64,000 bases of DNA, from positions 25,671,189 through 25,735,188 of the forward strand of contig NC_045452.1 of NCBI RefSeq assembly GCF_002776525.5, given 5' to 3'. Below the pieces are notes generated by a model that was not told the DNA's origin, did no database searches, and saw only the letters and a list, made by a program, of their open reading frames with translations. This stretch comes from Piliocolobus tephrosceles. Lineage: Eukaryota > Chordata > Mammalia > Primates > Cercopithecidae. Made by a program: the position numbers and the translations under genes. Of the stretch, positions 46,037 to 58,029 are shown piece after piece (the first letter of the stretch is position 1; each line of letters begins with the position of its first letter).

Positions 46037-47644
46037 AGCACTTTCGGGGAAGGCTTTCCAAGAGGTCGAACGGTCCCTAGCAGTTAGGGAAGCGAACGTT
46101 GGAAGTGCAGGTCAAGGTCTCAGAGTGAGCAGTGTGGCTGGGCCGGAGAGGGCCTTCCAAGTGCATAGGCAGTGGAGGCAGCTGGACACAGCTGACGTGA
46201 CAAGGCAAGGCTGGATCCCTCAGACTCTGGGAATTCTCCAGCCATCAGGCTTCACGGAGCACTGCTTCTGTGCTAAGTTCCTGATGCCAAGGAAAGTGAG
46301 AGAGACATGGCCCTGGCCTCAAGAAGCTTTCCGGGCAGATGGCTGTGTATCCAGGATACGTTAAGGGAGGTGTAATATTAACCAAAAGTGGAGCTCCGAG
46401 CTCCTACCCTTGGCAGAGGGCTTCTTGGAGTAGATCGTGCCTGGACCCTGCCCAGGGGCGTCTTGGAGTAGATCGTGCTGACCGCACTGAATCACTGTAA
46501 GCCGGGTCAAGTCGGGGAATGGCAACCCAGGCAGCGGGAAGTGCGTATCTGGGACGTGGAGGGCCCAGACGGCTGTGGTTCTCCAGCAGTGAGATGGGTG
46601 CCAGGCCACCAACTGGATCTGAGAGATTCTTTACCCATCTGGGAACTGCATGTACTATGGATTGTAAAGGGTCAACCTGAGAGACAGAAAGACCCAGGGA
46701 AAAGGCCCCTAACCATTCACTTCAGTGTCTGGGGCTGCATGGACTGGGGAAGAGTCTCCGGCTGGCTCCGATGCAGTCTCTGCTTCTGCAGAAGGGGCCT
46801 TGCTCACGCACTCTTCAGACTTGCATTCCCAGCTGGTGCTCAGCACCATGAATATATGTAAGATAACAACTCTAAAGAGGGATAAAATGTATTTTTTGGT
46901 CGGTTTTTATTTTTCAAACACATTTAGCATTCTCTGAGTTTTAAAAAATGCTTTTAATAGAGCACAGACTCCTTTCCTCAGTGGTGAGGAGACAGATTTA
47001 AGGGCTGCAGCTCAGACAGTCAGTGCCAGCTATAGCATTCAGGGATCCAAGCGTGAGAATCAAATTGTCGTTTGATGTGTGGATTTGGCAAAGGCTCAGC
47101 ACGCCTTGGAGACGGTGCCCGTGGCCCACGCTGGGTGGCAGGTGCTTCTGCCTTGGGCTCTCTCTGCTCCTGCCGGCCGGGCCTGTCATCGGCTGAAAAG
47201 CCGGCATCTCCCACATCCATCAGCTCCTCTCTAGAGCTGAGTCGCTGGACAATGTGACCACACTGAAGAGGCACAGCATGCTCCTGCTGGCTGGAATTTT
47301 AGGACACCTGGTTTGTGACCTCTTCATTATGACAGGGAACATCCCTACAGTCCCACAAATAGGGGCAGAGCGGCACTGGAGCTGGCGCCCGACTCCCGGC
47401 AGGAAAAGGTTCTGTCCTCATTTGGGCATATTCTGTTTCTGCCCACCTGGTGTGTGCCCTCCGTGACTCCTGCCCCGTTTCCGGACCCGGCTCATGCCTA
47501 CTTCTCACACTAAGCAGTCTCCCTGAAGCCACCGCTTGGAATCTCTGCAGTGCTTACTGTCTGCTCCGCCCCTTTTGTTTGCCCATTTGTTATGGAGGTG
47601 TGTGTTTAAACGGGCAAAGCAGCATGCTGCCAGGGACACCAGGA

Positions 47645-47815
47645 AAGCCCACTTAGCCAACCACTGGAGACTCTGACAACTAGAACAAACCTGGGAGGCC
47701 ACATGACAGATATGGAGACAGGCTGAGAGAAGGCAGGGGATGTCCCAGGTTATGCAGTCAGCCAGGGACAAAGCCAGGATTTTGGAGCCCAGGTCCTCTG
47801 CTCCCTGCCAGGCCT
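47645..47815 (-). mobile_element. MIR SINE, antisense
   Basis: 'acatgacagatatggagaca', 'gttatgcagtcagccaggga' and 'ggagcccaggtcctctgctc' match the MIR reverse complement. Confidence 0.75.
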
Positions 47816-49346
47816 CCTTTCATAAGGACGTGAGCGATTGCTGAGAGCAGAGCCCCGAGGAAATGGAATGGAGGAGAACTCGATTAGAAGGGGGAGAATA
47901 CCAAGGCCAGGTCACCAGGACTCAGCACAGGGCCTTGCAGAGCAGGTGCTTCTAAATGCCCAAGAGACGCAGGAAGAGAGGGAGAGATGGGGGTACCAAG
48001 GAAGGGTCTCAGTAGCTCTATGGGCACCATAGTTCTGGGCTGGGACAGAGAAAGAAGGGCAGAAGGAAGGGCACTGGAAACACAGCTACGCCTAGATTTG
48101 GAAAGCCAGTGACCTCGAAAACGATGTTCTGGCCATAGGGAAGACCATGAGCAAGGCTGCACTTGTAGGAAGGACCGGGACCTGATCCACCGGCAGTAAA
48201 GAAACATCACTAAGGAAGTGGGGGCAATGGCAGGAAGTGGGGGCCAGAGTGAGGAGATAGGAGCCCAGCCTGGGTCTTGTTTGGGAAGACGCAGCCTCCA
48301 TGGGCCAAACAGGAACAGTAGGAAAAGACTGATGGTACAGCCCCCCCTCTCAGGACGTCCCTGTCTCCAAGGGAGACAGCCACACAACACTGAGGTGAGG
48401 CGGTGAGGAAAGCAGGGGTCGCTGGGGAGCGTGAGGGACCCATTCGCCCGGCACAGCAGGCAGGGCTGGGCGGCTCAGGTGAGGGAAGTGATGGTTCCGA
48501 GAGCCCTAGCTGGGGTGACAGCTGCAGAGGGCGGCTCAGAGTGGAGGGGCTGTCCCAGGAGCTGGTGAGCTTACCAGAGACAAGATGTCCGTTGCCAGGG
48601 ATGTCACAGAGGCTGTTCCTCAGCTGGATCATGCTGGGCCACCTGACCCAGGGGCCCTCCCTGTCTTAAAATGCACATTGTCCATTAAAGAGTGTAAGAG
48701 GATGTTAATGAGCAGGAATGGAGCCAAACTCTATGGGAGAACAGAGCCGGCCAGGCAGAGCCACCAGACACCTGAGGCTCCCTCCTTCCACCACAAACAC
48801 CATTGCCCCATAGCCTAGAGAAGTGGGTAAAAACCCATCTCCACTGAGATCTCCCAGGACAGGGCCTGCATGCGGCAGGCAGCCCCTGTCCCTGAGGGGG
48901 TCTCTCCGCAGTGCTGGGGACATTGTGGATGCCCACCTAACAGGGCTCACGTACCTCCCTACCACCCGCTGGCAACTGCCAATTTGGCCACCCTGGAGCC
49001 CTGGCTGGCCGGCACAGGGGCGGGGCCAGCACAGACTCCGTCTTATTTATGCTCACAAAGGAGTGTCACTGTTGTCAGAACTGTCCTCTGACGTGAGCAG
49101 GACAATGACGATCACCACTGTGTAAATCGTGACACTGGACCGGAGGAACTGACGTACCTGCTTCAGGTCAGAGAGCCGTGGAATCTGTGCTGATCCCTTT
49201 TCAGATGAAGAGCTGGGGGGTGGAGGGAAAACAAGTGAACTCCAAATGACTTGGTGTCAGAGCCAGGAGGACTGCAAGGCGTGCCCAGCCCAGGCACGGG
49301 CAGCAGCTGAAGGCTACCGTTTCAGAGCTCGGGGACTTGCTTGGCA

Positions 49347-49349
<3 letters not shown>

Positions 49350-49433
<84 letters not shown>
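49350..49433. repeat. Compound (GA)n(GT)n microsatellite
   Basis: About 24 GA units run directly into about 18 GT units without interruption. Confidence 0.97.
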
Positions 49434-49434
<1 letters not shown>

Positions 49435-49879
49435 CAATGCTATGTTGGTCCCCAAAATACTTTTTGGAATCTCGATTGGTCTGTGAAATCAAAATGCCAG
49501 GCAACCACTGGCTTACGCTTAGAGGGCTCTGACATTCAGGAGTGCTCTGGTGGATTGTTGTGTAAAATAACAAAAGACTAGGCCAGGGGCTGCCCAGGGC
49601 TCTCTCCTGTTCCCTGCCCGTCCAGGTGACCCTCACCCTCAGAACGCAGCTCATATCCCACCCGCACTCCCAGGCAACTGCCCACCCAATGGCTCCCTCC
49701 TCCTGACCCTGGCTCCCTGGCAGTCTTCACGGCACCTTTTGCCTTGGCTTGTTTTTCCTGCCTTAGCTCCAGGTGAGCACAGCTGCAACCATGCTCAGAA
49801 GCCAGCACACGAAGGCCTGTGACTGCAGACCCCTAAGGAACCTTGCAGATGCTCTCACAGTCCCCACCCCACTTTGTGG

Positions 49880-50345
49880 ATGGAGTGACTCACAGCCGGG
49901 GACAAAGGTCCCCTCGCTCCTGCCCCTGCAGTCTACCCACACAGCAGCCAGGAGAGCTTTTAAAAATGCAAAGCAGGTGGCGTTCTCCTGAGCAAGCCCT
50001 CCCATGGCTCCCTATCTTAGTACAAAAGCTGAAATCTCATGACCTGTGAGGCCCTCCAGCTGGCTCGTGGCCACCCCTCCAAAACCGAGTGCTTGCCAGC
50101 GCACTGCCCACCCAGCTGCAGCCAGCCCCCACTGCTCAGCACCATCTCCTCAGAGGCCCCCCCATTCTTCCACGGGCATGTTCCCTATCCCCTTAGAGCA
50201 CGCTTGGGCCTGAACTCACCTTGGGTTCTGTCGCCTGTCTCCTCCACTGGAATGCAAACTCCACAGAAGCAGGGCTGTCTCTGCCCCCTGCCGCATCCAC
50301 AGTGCCGGGAACAGTGCCTGGCATGGAGCAGGTGCAGCTCCAGTC
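49880..50345 (+). mobile_element. L2 LINE 3' part
   Basis: 'acacagcagccaggagagct', 'cctcccatggctccctatct', 'aatgcaaactccacagaagc' and 'gggaacagtgcctggcatgg' are characteristic of L2. Confidence 0.8.
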
Positions 50346-51124
50346 AGTCAGAATGACTGACTCCATGAAGTGAGGTGAATCACCCACCACGCAGGGAAGA
50401 GTGGACATGGGTAAACGGGCGCTGCCTGGACTCCAGGCGCACTGACTGCGTCCTGGCTGCTTGACTGATGTGGTTAATAAATGACTAGAGGGCAAGCCCT
50501 CTAGGGCACAGCAGACTGGATACTTGATTAACCCAGTGTCTGTGTTAATTCCAGGTGCCAAAATAATTTCTAGGATTTCACCTGAGACCTAGAGGTAGTT
50601 CATTTGAAAATAAACATGATTTCCCAGCAGGCTTGAGCTTTCTCAAGGAAAGCAATGCCCTGGACCTTCCTTCCACAAGAAACCAGGAAGGCAGACTTTG
50701 GAATTCCCAGTGGGGAAGCGCGGTTGGAGGGGCCGGCCTCGGGCACCACAGTGCGCAATGCTGAACACAGGGCTCCCAGGCCAAGACGGGGAGGTCCCGA
50801 CACCTGGGCCCCCAGGTGCACCCGCATCTCCCATGCTTTTCCCCTTTCTCCTCCACCCCCGTTTACAGAAGTGATCAGAGGTGAATGAGGTAATGGCGGG
50901 GGAACTGGCCCCCTGGAAAGTCTGAATTTGAGTGAAATAATGGGGAGAAGTGAACCCTGGAAAGTCTGAATTCTGCTTCATCAAAGCCCAACAGGGACCT
51001 GTTTCCCTCTGCTGTCAACCCCAGGGAATGGGGTGTCAATGGGGCCCACAGTCATACTGTCCCAAGCACCGAAGGCACTGCTGCAGGGACGCCCTCTACC
51101 CCAACAAGCACAAATGCTCGACGC

Positions 51125-52735
51125 CAACTCCGGGAACGTGTCTTTATTAAAGATGCAAGCAAGCACAGAAGGATCATGTGTAGTGCTCAGTAACATCCAT
51201 ACAGTACTAAAAATAGAAAAATATAAATGAAATTTCACAGAAAGCAGCCTCCCTCACAGAAACACAGGCAAGGTGCTGCCGAGCCCGCCGTGCAATGCCA
51301 CGTGCCACCTGCCTGGCCACGCTTCTCCCCTTTACAAATGAAAACACAAGCTTCTCTCTACACCCGTTTCAAATACAGCACCAAGAACGGAGACCCCTTC
51401 CACAGCAGCGACCCTCCTGACCACCACTTGGGGTGCTTCCCAGCCACATAAATGACAGACAACCCCGGTGCCCACGGGGCTGGCTGGCTACTGGCCCCTG
51501 TCTCACCATCGCTTCAGCGAATTTGGGCAAGAAAATTAGGCAGTGAAGCAGTCAAGACCTCACCTTTACTCCCTCAGATACACGGAGGGATGAGGTGGAC
51601 AGACACGCAGGCAGCCGTGCCAACCTGATCCGAGTGAAACAGGGCTACACTCGCAAAATGGTCCTCCCACGGCTGAGCGCCTCAGGTGCACAGAACAAAC
51701 TGAACGATAAAGACCCGGGGGTTTTAGAAATTTACTATGAAGCATCTGCTTGGGAGCATTAGTAGGCTATCACTTCAGGAAACAAAGGCAGGCTGCAGAA
51801 TTCAGCTCAAATTCCCAGCGCAACTGGTCCCTTGGTGGCCGACTCTCCACCCACTGCGTGCAAATGCTCTGACTGCGTTAGACTCCCACCTGCCAGCCTC
51901 ACCAAGCAGACTTCCATCAGCACGTGCCCCACGAGCTCCTCTGTACAGGGCCTCCAGAGCCGCCCCTGGAAGTCTCTGGCAGAGGGACGTCCTTTCTGAA
52001 GACCTAGTGACCGGTTTCTGCTTTATTTCAGGAAGGTTCTGAAGAAGTGAACTCCGTCAGAATAAACAAGTGTCCAGATTCCCCCCAGCAGACCCAACTC
52101 ATCCTCTGTTCTCACCATTATCTCAGAACCAAGTGAGAACAGAATGGCTGTGCCTTAGATAATAAAACTACAAAAATAAAGAGTTAACCCTGAGATCTTT
52201 CTACCATTCGGGTGTGGCTCGCTCCTGATTCCCCTTGGAAATGAACTTTTATTTGGTTTACTGACATTTATGTAGATTTCCAGTGAAAAGCTCTATAAAA
52301 TACAATAAATAATACGGGGTTGAAAAGGCAGACATTCTAGTTGCATATATTACAGGCTTTATCCTTATGGTCCAGGCCATTGGAACTGCAATGTGGAGAC
52401 TGTTTGTAATCAGACATGGAGAGGCTGCACGTTCTGAAGGCGAGACAGCTGCTTTGGGTTGGGAATCATCACACTCCCTCCGCTCACGCCGCTCTTCCCT
52501 TCCCCCGCTGTTTCACACGCTGCTTCCAGAGTTTGTCCAGCAAGGAATAAATGAATGCATACAGGACTTTTGGCTAGTAGAGTGTCTGGGTACTGTGAGC
52601 ATGCAAGTTGTCATTTCTGTTATTATAAATAAAAGTCAAACGTGAGGTCACACTTTCCCATCTTCTGTTTATACACCAAGTCAAACTTCTCGTTCATGGA
52701 GACGGTGAAGATGTCCTTCCACAGCCCAACTCTTC
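51125..52735 (-). CDS. SULT4A1: SULT4A1 terminal exon 7 (C-terminus, stop, 3' UTR)
   Basis: Last exon of the brain-enriched orphan cytosolic sulfotransferase. The acceptor (tttgcatttcag, AG at 52737-52736) joins exon 6 in phase 1. Coding sequence runs 52735-52623 and ends in TTTGACTTTTATTTATAA (residues FDFYL, stop at 52625-52623). The exon carries the sulfotransferase dimerisation motif K-x3-TV-x3-E as KDIFTVSMNE (about residues 254-263 of a 284-residue protein). The preceding cofactor-loop segment reads GRGRVGLWKD rather than the usual RKGxxGDWK, the known SULT4A1 departure that fits its lack of ordinary sulfotransferase activity. The 3' UTR is about 1.5 kb. I end it about 18 nt past a canonical AATAAA (complement of tttatt at 51143-51148), which gives an mRNA near the expected 2.4 kb. 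Earlier possible signals lie at 52022-52027 and 52248-52253. The exact cleavage site is inferred. Confidence 0.93.
51143..51148 (-). terminator. SULT4A1: SULT4A1 distal polyadenylation signal
   Basis: Canonical AATAAA on the minus strand (tttatt on plus) about 1.48 kb past the stop codon. The resulting transcript length agrees with the known mRNA size of about 2.4 kb. The downstream sequence was not tested for a GU-rich element, so cleavage near 51,125 is an estimate. Confidence 0.7.
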
Positions 52736-55645
52736 CTGAAATGCAAACAAGAGAACGGCTGGGGCCACTTGCTGTCGGGCCAGCTACTGAACTAAAGGAA
52801 GCCTTGGAAATGGATCTGGAACATTCCAGATCTATTCCTGGGTCCCTCTGAACTTGGCCTATGGGGGCAGGAAGGGCCGTCTGAGCTACAGACCAGGTGG
52901 GTCCCCTAACATTTGTGAAACTATTGGATGCAGCAGAACGTGACCTGAACCAGCTGCCCTCTGAGGCTGTGGTGCGGTGAGCCACAACCACCTCCTGGTG
53001 CCATTCCGCACCCCCTGCTGGGGCCTGCCAGGGAGACTCTACTCCTGTTCCGTGCTGAGTCCCCAGCACCTAGAGCAGCACCTGGCGCGTGGCAGGTGTT
53101 TAATAAACATCCCAGGAGCGAGTATGATCTGCCGCGGGGGTGCACCGCTCTGGGCATCGCAGGCAGCTCTGGCCCTCCCCATGCCATTATCGACTCGCAG
53201 CTCAACAGCGCCACCAAGGCGTCACTGGCTTCGGGAACATTTGAAAAGGAAAAAAAACCATCCACAGTGCAGAAAATTTTACAGCAAGTAGGAAGCCCTC
53301 CTGACTGCGCCAAAGATGCAGATTTCAAGGAGCCTGCCCTGGCAAACCCTGGGGAGGAATTTAAAGTGAATAAAATAGTTGCAGTATTAGCTAGCTTTAG
53401 AGACTAGAGGCAAAATATGCACTGCAGTGAGAATTCCCTGAGTCAACAATAAAATGAGTCTGGACACAGTCCCCAGCCGCGCTAGCCTAGGCTTGGTCAG
53501 AAACCCAGGCCTCTTCCTGGCAGCCACAAGGGAGGGCTGAGCTGTGGGCTCAACTGCAGGCACTATGAAGGCTTTGGAAAAACAAAAGACAGAGAGCTCA
53601 ACATGACAAGAGACGTCGTTGCTCCCATTGTCTTTGTTAACATAAAATCTTAGGTTGGTCTAGTCCAATAGCAACGGTGGCTATGAAGATGTCTGGAGCG
53701 GGGATTCCGAACTGCCCAGTTACGGGACTGTGAGCGCATCACCCGAGTGTGGCTCCCTGCTTTCAAAGAACTGCTCGTTTAGAATTCTTTCTGTTGTCAG
53801 CATCTCTGAGATCAGAGCTCTGTCTCCAGCAAACGTCCTTCACTAGCTCTGTTATTAACAGTGGTCCTTGTCCAGGCAGGACCTCAGGTGTGAAACTGCA
53901 ACACTGCAAATGCTGGGATCAAATACCCACCGTAACATGGACTTTCTCTATGGTAGCAAAAAAATTATCTATCAGTGTGGGAGAGGAAAAAAACAAGAAA
54001 AACTGTTCTTGTAACCCTTTAATGATACCTAAGGGACAAAATTAGAAGCTACTAGAGCAACCAAACTATATTTTCCCATGATTATTTTTCTCAGCTGAGA
54101 CAGCTGAGAGCTCGTCAGAGGAGTCACCCACCTGGTTTAGGATTTGGAATCAAGACAATTTATGCTGTGACATGAATCAAATCTAAGCAATGCAGCTGGC
54201 TACTCGGCCCTGCATTCTCACCAACTCAAGAAGATCTTCCGCGCAAAGAGGCAATGTGCTAAAAGAAAACAAATCAAAGAACTGAAATAAAGCAAAACCA
54301 AGGTAAACCATGATAAAGCAAACCCGAGGGAAGGAGCATATGGGCACACAGTATGTTCTCGACGCTGCTTCGCCACACACATGAACCAAAAGGGGTATTT
54401 TGGAGAAGGTCACATCCAAGGATAACAACACACAGCAAAAGCAAAACTAAAAAAGAGCAAATAAATGTTAAATAATAAATATTTATGAAGATGCAGCCAG
54501 GAAAGAAGTCGAGAGGGACTGTGGTTCAGTTAACTTCCTCCTGAGGAGTCCACTGCTCTGACTTTAGAGACGGCGCTTTGCGCTTGACCTTCAGAACCAC
54601 CCTGAGCCATGATCAGCCCCTTTTCAGAGAACAAAAAGCCGCAGATGCTCAAGGCCTGACCTAAGTTGCATTCCCAGAGGGCAGCAGAGCTGAGCTGCAG
54701 CCCACCACTTCTCTCATCCATCCCAGGCATCTCCCACTCCATTTTATGGAGGCTGCTGCTGAAGACCCATCCACATTTCTGGGCCCTTCCCTCAAACATT
54801 CTCCTCAACCCAGGAAGTGCCCAACACACCAAGTGTCCGTAAGGTTCATACTTACCAAGAGGAGGCCTCCTATGGCCAAGGCCAGCACCCTGGGATTTAA
54901 GAGCCTGGGCTCTCCACCATCAGGGTCAAATGCCACACACCCTTAAGGACAGGGGGAGCAACCCAGGTGGATCTGGGGAGGATTCCTGTCAGGAACACTG
55001 TCCCCATGTCCAGCTGCCTCATGCCCACTGTCACCTGCCACCAAGAGCAGGAACTGGCCTCCCTCTGGGCAGTGGCTTAGCTCGGTACTGTCTGCTTAAG
55101 CTCACCGCCCCGAGGTGGGGCTAGGCCCCATCTGTGCTGCCTGCACCCAGAAGATGCTCAGTCAGCGTCCACTCAGTGAAGGAGAAAAAACAGTGTCTCC
55201 TAACTTCCCGCTCACTTCACTGAACTCTCCCACAAGTCAGTTAGAGACTGAGAAACCCGTTAGCACACTTTGTGCTTTGAAATGTCACTGCACCAAACCC
55301 ATCTCCTGGATCTGCTCTGTGAGGCGTTTGATCTCAGGCCATCTGAGTAGACCCCCCCACTCAGAAACATCCCACCCACAAAGCCTGAAATGCACTTCTT
55401 TAAATTAAAACACTGTTTGCTTGGAGGCAAGGCAAACACCAGCGGGCGGGGCACTGCGTCACTCCGTGAGCACTGTGCCATCCACAGGCACCAGCCGACA
55501 CAGCACAGGCCATGGGCCAGCTACGGACTGCTGGAAAAGGAGAGCAGGGAGGGCAACAAGCTAGACCCGGCTCTCTAAGCAGGCAGAGAAAGCAGCCTGG
55601 CCGGGGCAGGGAGCGCCTGGGCGGGAGGCGGGGTGGGGCACATAC
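52736..55645 (-). other. SULT4A1: SULT4A1 intron 6
   Basis: Intron between exons 6 and 7 with GT...AG ends. It contains one L2 3' tail (53040-53115) and is otherwise free of repeats I recognise. An open frame at 53096-53407 on plus is discussed under findings. Confidence 0.9.
53040..53115 (+). mobile_element. L2 LINE 3' tail
   Basis: 'gagtccccagcacctagagc', 'gcacctggcgcgtggcaggt' and 'gtttaataaacat' match the L2 3' end; it lies within SULT4A1 intron 6. Confidence 0.75.
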
Positions 55646-55784
55646 CCCGGCCCACGGGCAGGGCCTCAGCGTTGCAGCACTGATCCACCAGCTGGTGGCA
55701 GTGCTCTGTCAGGGCTTCCAGCTGGGTCTTGTCACAGGACACCCCCAGGAATCTGGCCAGCTGCTCCACCATCGTCACCAGGTC
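55646..55784 (-). CDS. SULT4A1: SULT4A1 exon 6
   Basis: Internal coding exon of 139 bp. The acceptor reads cacttgtcttccag (AG at 55786-55785) and the donor GTATGT (GT at 55645-55644). It encodes DLVTMVEQLARFLGVSCDK followed by TQLEALTEHCHQLVDQ and ends CCNAEALPVGRG, all matching SULT4A1. It starts in phase 0 after the codon for Arg of exon 5 (MHR) and ends after one base of the Gly codon finished in exon 7. In the family this region forms C-terminal helices leading to the cofactor-binding loop. One residue (Thr in CDKTQ) differs from the Ala I remember in human. The plus-strand open frame across it is an antisense shadow. Confidence 0.96.
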
Positions 55785-55849
55785 CTGGAAGACAAGTGCA
55801 GACAGCAGAGCAGCCCATCAGAGGAGGGGCCTTTTACTGGACATGACGC

Positions 55850-56015
55850 CAAGCTGGGCACACACTGGGGACTTTTTACACGCGGCCTTCCTTACTTAAT
55901 GCTCATGACAAGGCTGACACCAGCCTTGTCTGGAAATAACACTAAGAGGTTAAGGAATTGCCCAAGCATGCTCAGCTCTCAAGTGGAGATCCTGAATTCA
56001 AAGCCCGCTCCTCCA
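55850..56015 (-). mobile_element. MIR SINE, antisense
   Basis: 'ctaagaggttaaggaattgc', 'ccaagcatgctcagctctca' and 'cctgaattcaaagccc' match the MIR reverse complement. It begins about 65 bp upstream of exon 6. Confidence 0.75.
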
Positions 56016-57315
56016 GGGAATTGGGATGCAGACATGAGGTCTTAACAGAGGCTGTGGTTAATTTTTAACAGCAGCAAGAAGTAAAAAATGTATTTCAGAA
56101 CATCGTTCTTGTGAGGAGCAAGATCTAATGGGCTCCTCTTTCCCTTCCTGCTGCCCGTCAGCTGGCGTCTGGGCTGGCCCTTGGGAGTGCAGGGAGGCCC
56201 TTCTGGTCTCCAGACAGCCCTGCACTGGGCAGGAAGCCTGCTGCATCAGAGGCGAGATTCCGTCATGCCGGCCGTACCCTGCCCCATTATTTTACCACAC
56301 CTGACAGCGGCATGTCACTGATGTGGCTAACGTCTTGGGCCACTCCCCAGCCCCCCACCCCTGCCACTTTGTCCGCAGAAGATAAGGAGGCTCCTCCTCA
56401 ATCAGAGCCCTGAGCTGTCGCCTAGAGGTGCCTTGGTCCTCGTTAGGAAAATACTGCAGGCTGTTTCCCCTCCGGAAGGTTTGTAGAGCAAATTCCCATA
56501 TTAGAGCCTCTGAAAAGTCCTACAGTGAAAAGATGATTTAATTTCTTTAATGCAGCACTTCAGAAACCTTGAAAGAAAATGTTCTCTGGCCGCTGGTGTG
56601 GGCGTTAGCTCCTCCCTGGCTCCCCACAGTGCGGTGACCCCTGCAGCAGCAGTGCGGGTCTCATTCTGGCCTTGCACTACCTCCCATGGGGAGGGGTGTG
56701 TGTGGTGCACCCAGGGCGCGGGGCTTGACTAAGAGTCGGAGGAACAGTTATTAGAGAATGAGCCAAGGAATAAAGAGCTCCCTGTCCCTTGCCCTACCGC
56801 CAAGAACTCCATTTCAAAGAAAAAGGGTAGCCATGGAGAGAGACTGAAGAAACCTGGCTCTCAGAAGGGACGCTGCAAGAAGGACACTGCCGGCTTAAAG
56901 TCAGCCTGCCGGAGCGGTCAGCAGAATCCTCCTGGGGCAGCTCATCGCTGGCGTGATGTCCATCTCAGAGGAAGGGGCGTTTCTGCCAGGCCACGTCCAG
57001 CAATGTGTCACGGGACACTTGCTGGTTATGAAACCCAGCGGGAATCAGGCAGAGCGCCCAGGTCAGCTGGCAGGGGACGGCCCACTTCACCACTCTGAGT
57101 CGCACATTCTCCATCTGGAACTAGTGACGGGGCCGCAGCAAGAGGCTGCACACCATGGCACAGAGCCAGCGTGTCTGGGTTGTGCCCCCACACGGGCAGG
57201 TACCAGCTGGCCACACGGTTACAGTCAGGGCACCCCGTGACTGGTGAGAACACCCTGCGAGGTGACTGTGAGGAGGAAGTGGGGGTATACCCAGGGTGCA
57301 TGGCACAGTGCGCGG

Positions 57316-57543
57316 CTCGTGGGAAAAGCCCCCTGGAATTGTGGTTCGGTGGAGCACAGGCGGTGAGGGCTCTTGCAGGAAGCACTCCCTCTCAACCCGG
57401 GGTGAGAACTCTCGGACCCACAGCCCCGGGTCGTGGGAAAAGCCCCCCGGAATTGCGGTTCAGGGGAGCACAGGCGGTGAGGGCTCTGGCAGGAAGCACT
57501 CCCTCTCAACCCGGGGTGAGAACACAGACCCACGCCCTGGAGA
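57316..57543. repeat. 114-bp tandem duplication (two copies)
   Basis: The text from 'cgtgggaaaagcccc' through 'aacccggggtgagaac' occurs at about 57318 and again at 57432, an offset of 114 bp with a handful of differences. 114 is divisible by three, so frames stay open through both copies. Confidence 0.93.
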
Positions 57544-58029
57544 CAACCGTGCTCACTCAGGGGTAGTTTTCTGGAGTAAGATGTAAACAATATTAATTCC
57601 TAAAAATGTGACTTAACCTCTATTAAAACAATCCATTACTGAGGTTCCTAAAAAAAGAATAAACCCATGCCAATTAGAAGGCGAAACGCTGACTGTCCCA
57701 GGGATGCCACTGAGTCACTCAGACCGGCTTTGGTAGAAAATGAAGTCCCAGCACTGACCCTGGCAGCTCTTAAAGGTCCAGGTAGGGCTGGCGGCCTTGA
57801 CCCTGATGGACTGAAAGCAACAGGTCTCACCACGTTCACTGCGGAGCCTGGAAGGCAGAGAAGGGTGAACCTCCCTTTAAGGGCTTGGAATAAGGTGTGT
57901 GTTTGGAGCTTAAAACTTCAGCCCATCATCGCTGAGGACACTGATGCCTCAGGAAGAAACTGCTGACCCGGCAGCCGCCCCCCAGATGTGTGGGCAGCTG
58001 GCCAGGCGGGCACTTTCCCTATTCACCTT

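Larger units (their letters stand above)
39061..51124. other. Intergenic interval between EFCAB6 and SULT4A1
   Basis: No convincing protein-coding exon is seen. Up to 45.0 kb it holds Alu, L2, MIR and DNA-transposon relics; beyond that only MIR/L2 relics, one compound microsatellite and the inverted repeat. Stretches with nothing I recognise: 39060-39430, 39660-40035, 41625-42195, 42725-42825, 43150-44718, 45005-45335, 46040-47640, 47820-49345 and 50350-51120. Short direct repeats occur at 46422/46461 (cttggagtagatcgtgc) and 50912/50955 (ccctggaaagtctgaatt). Confidence 0.6.

Noticed and set aside
55512..56045. 177-codon plus-strand frame
   Set aside because: It is antisense to SULT4A1 exon 6 and then runs into a MIR; it is a shadow of a real exon.
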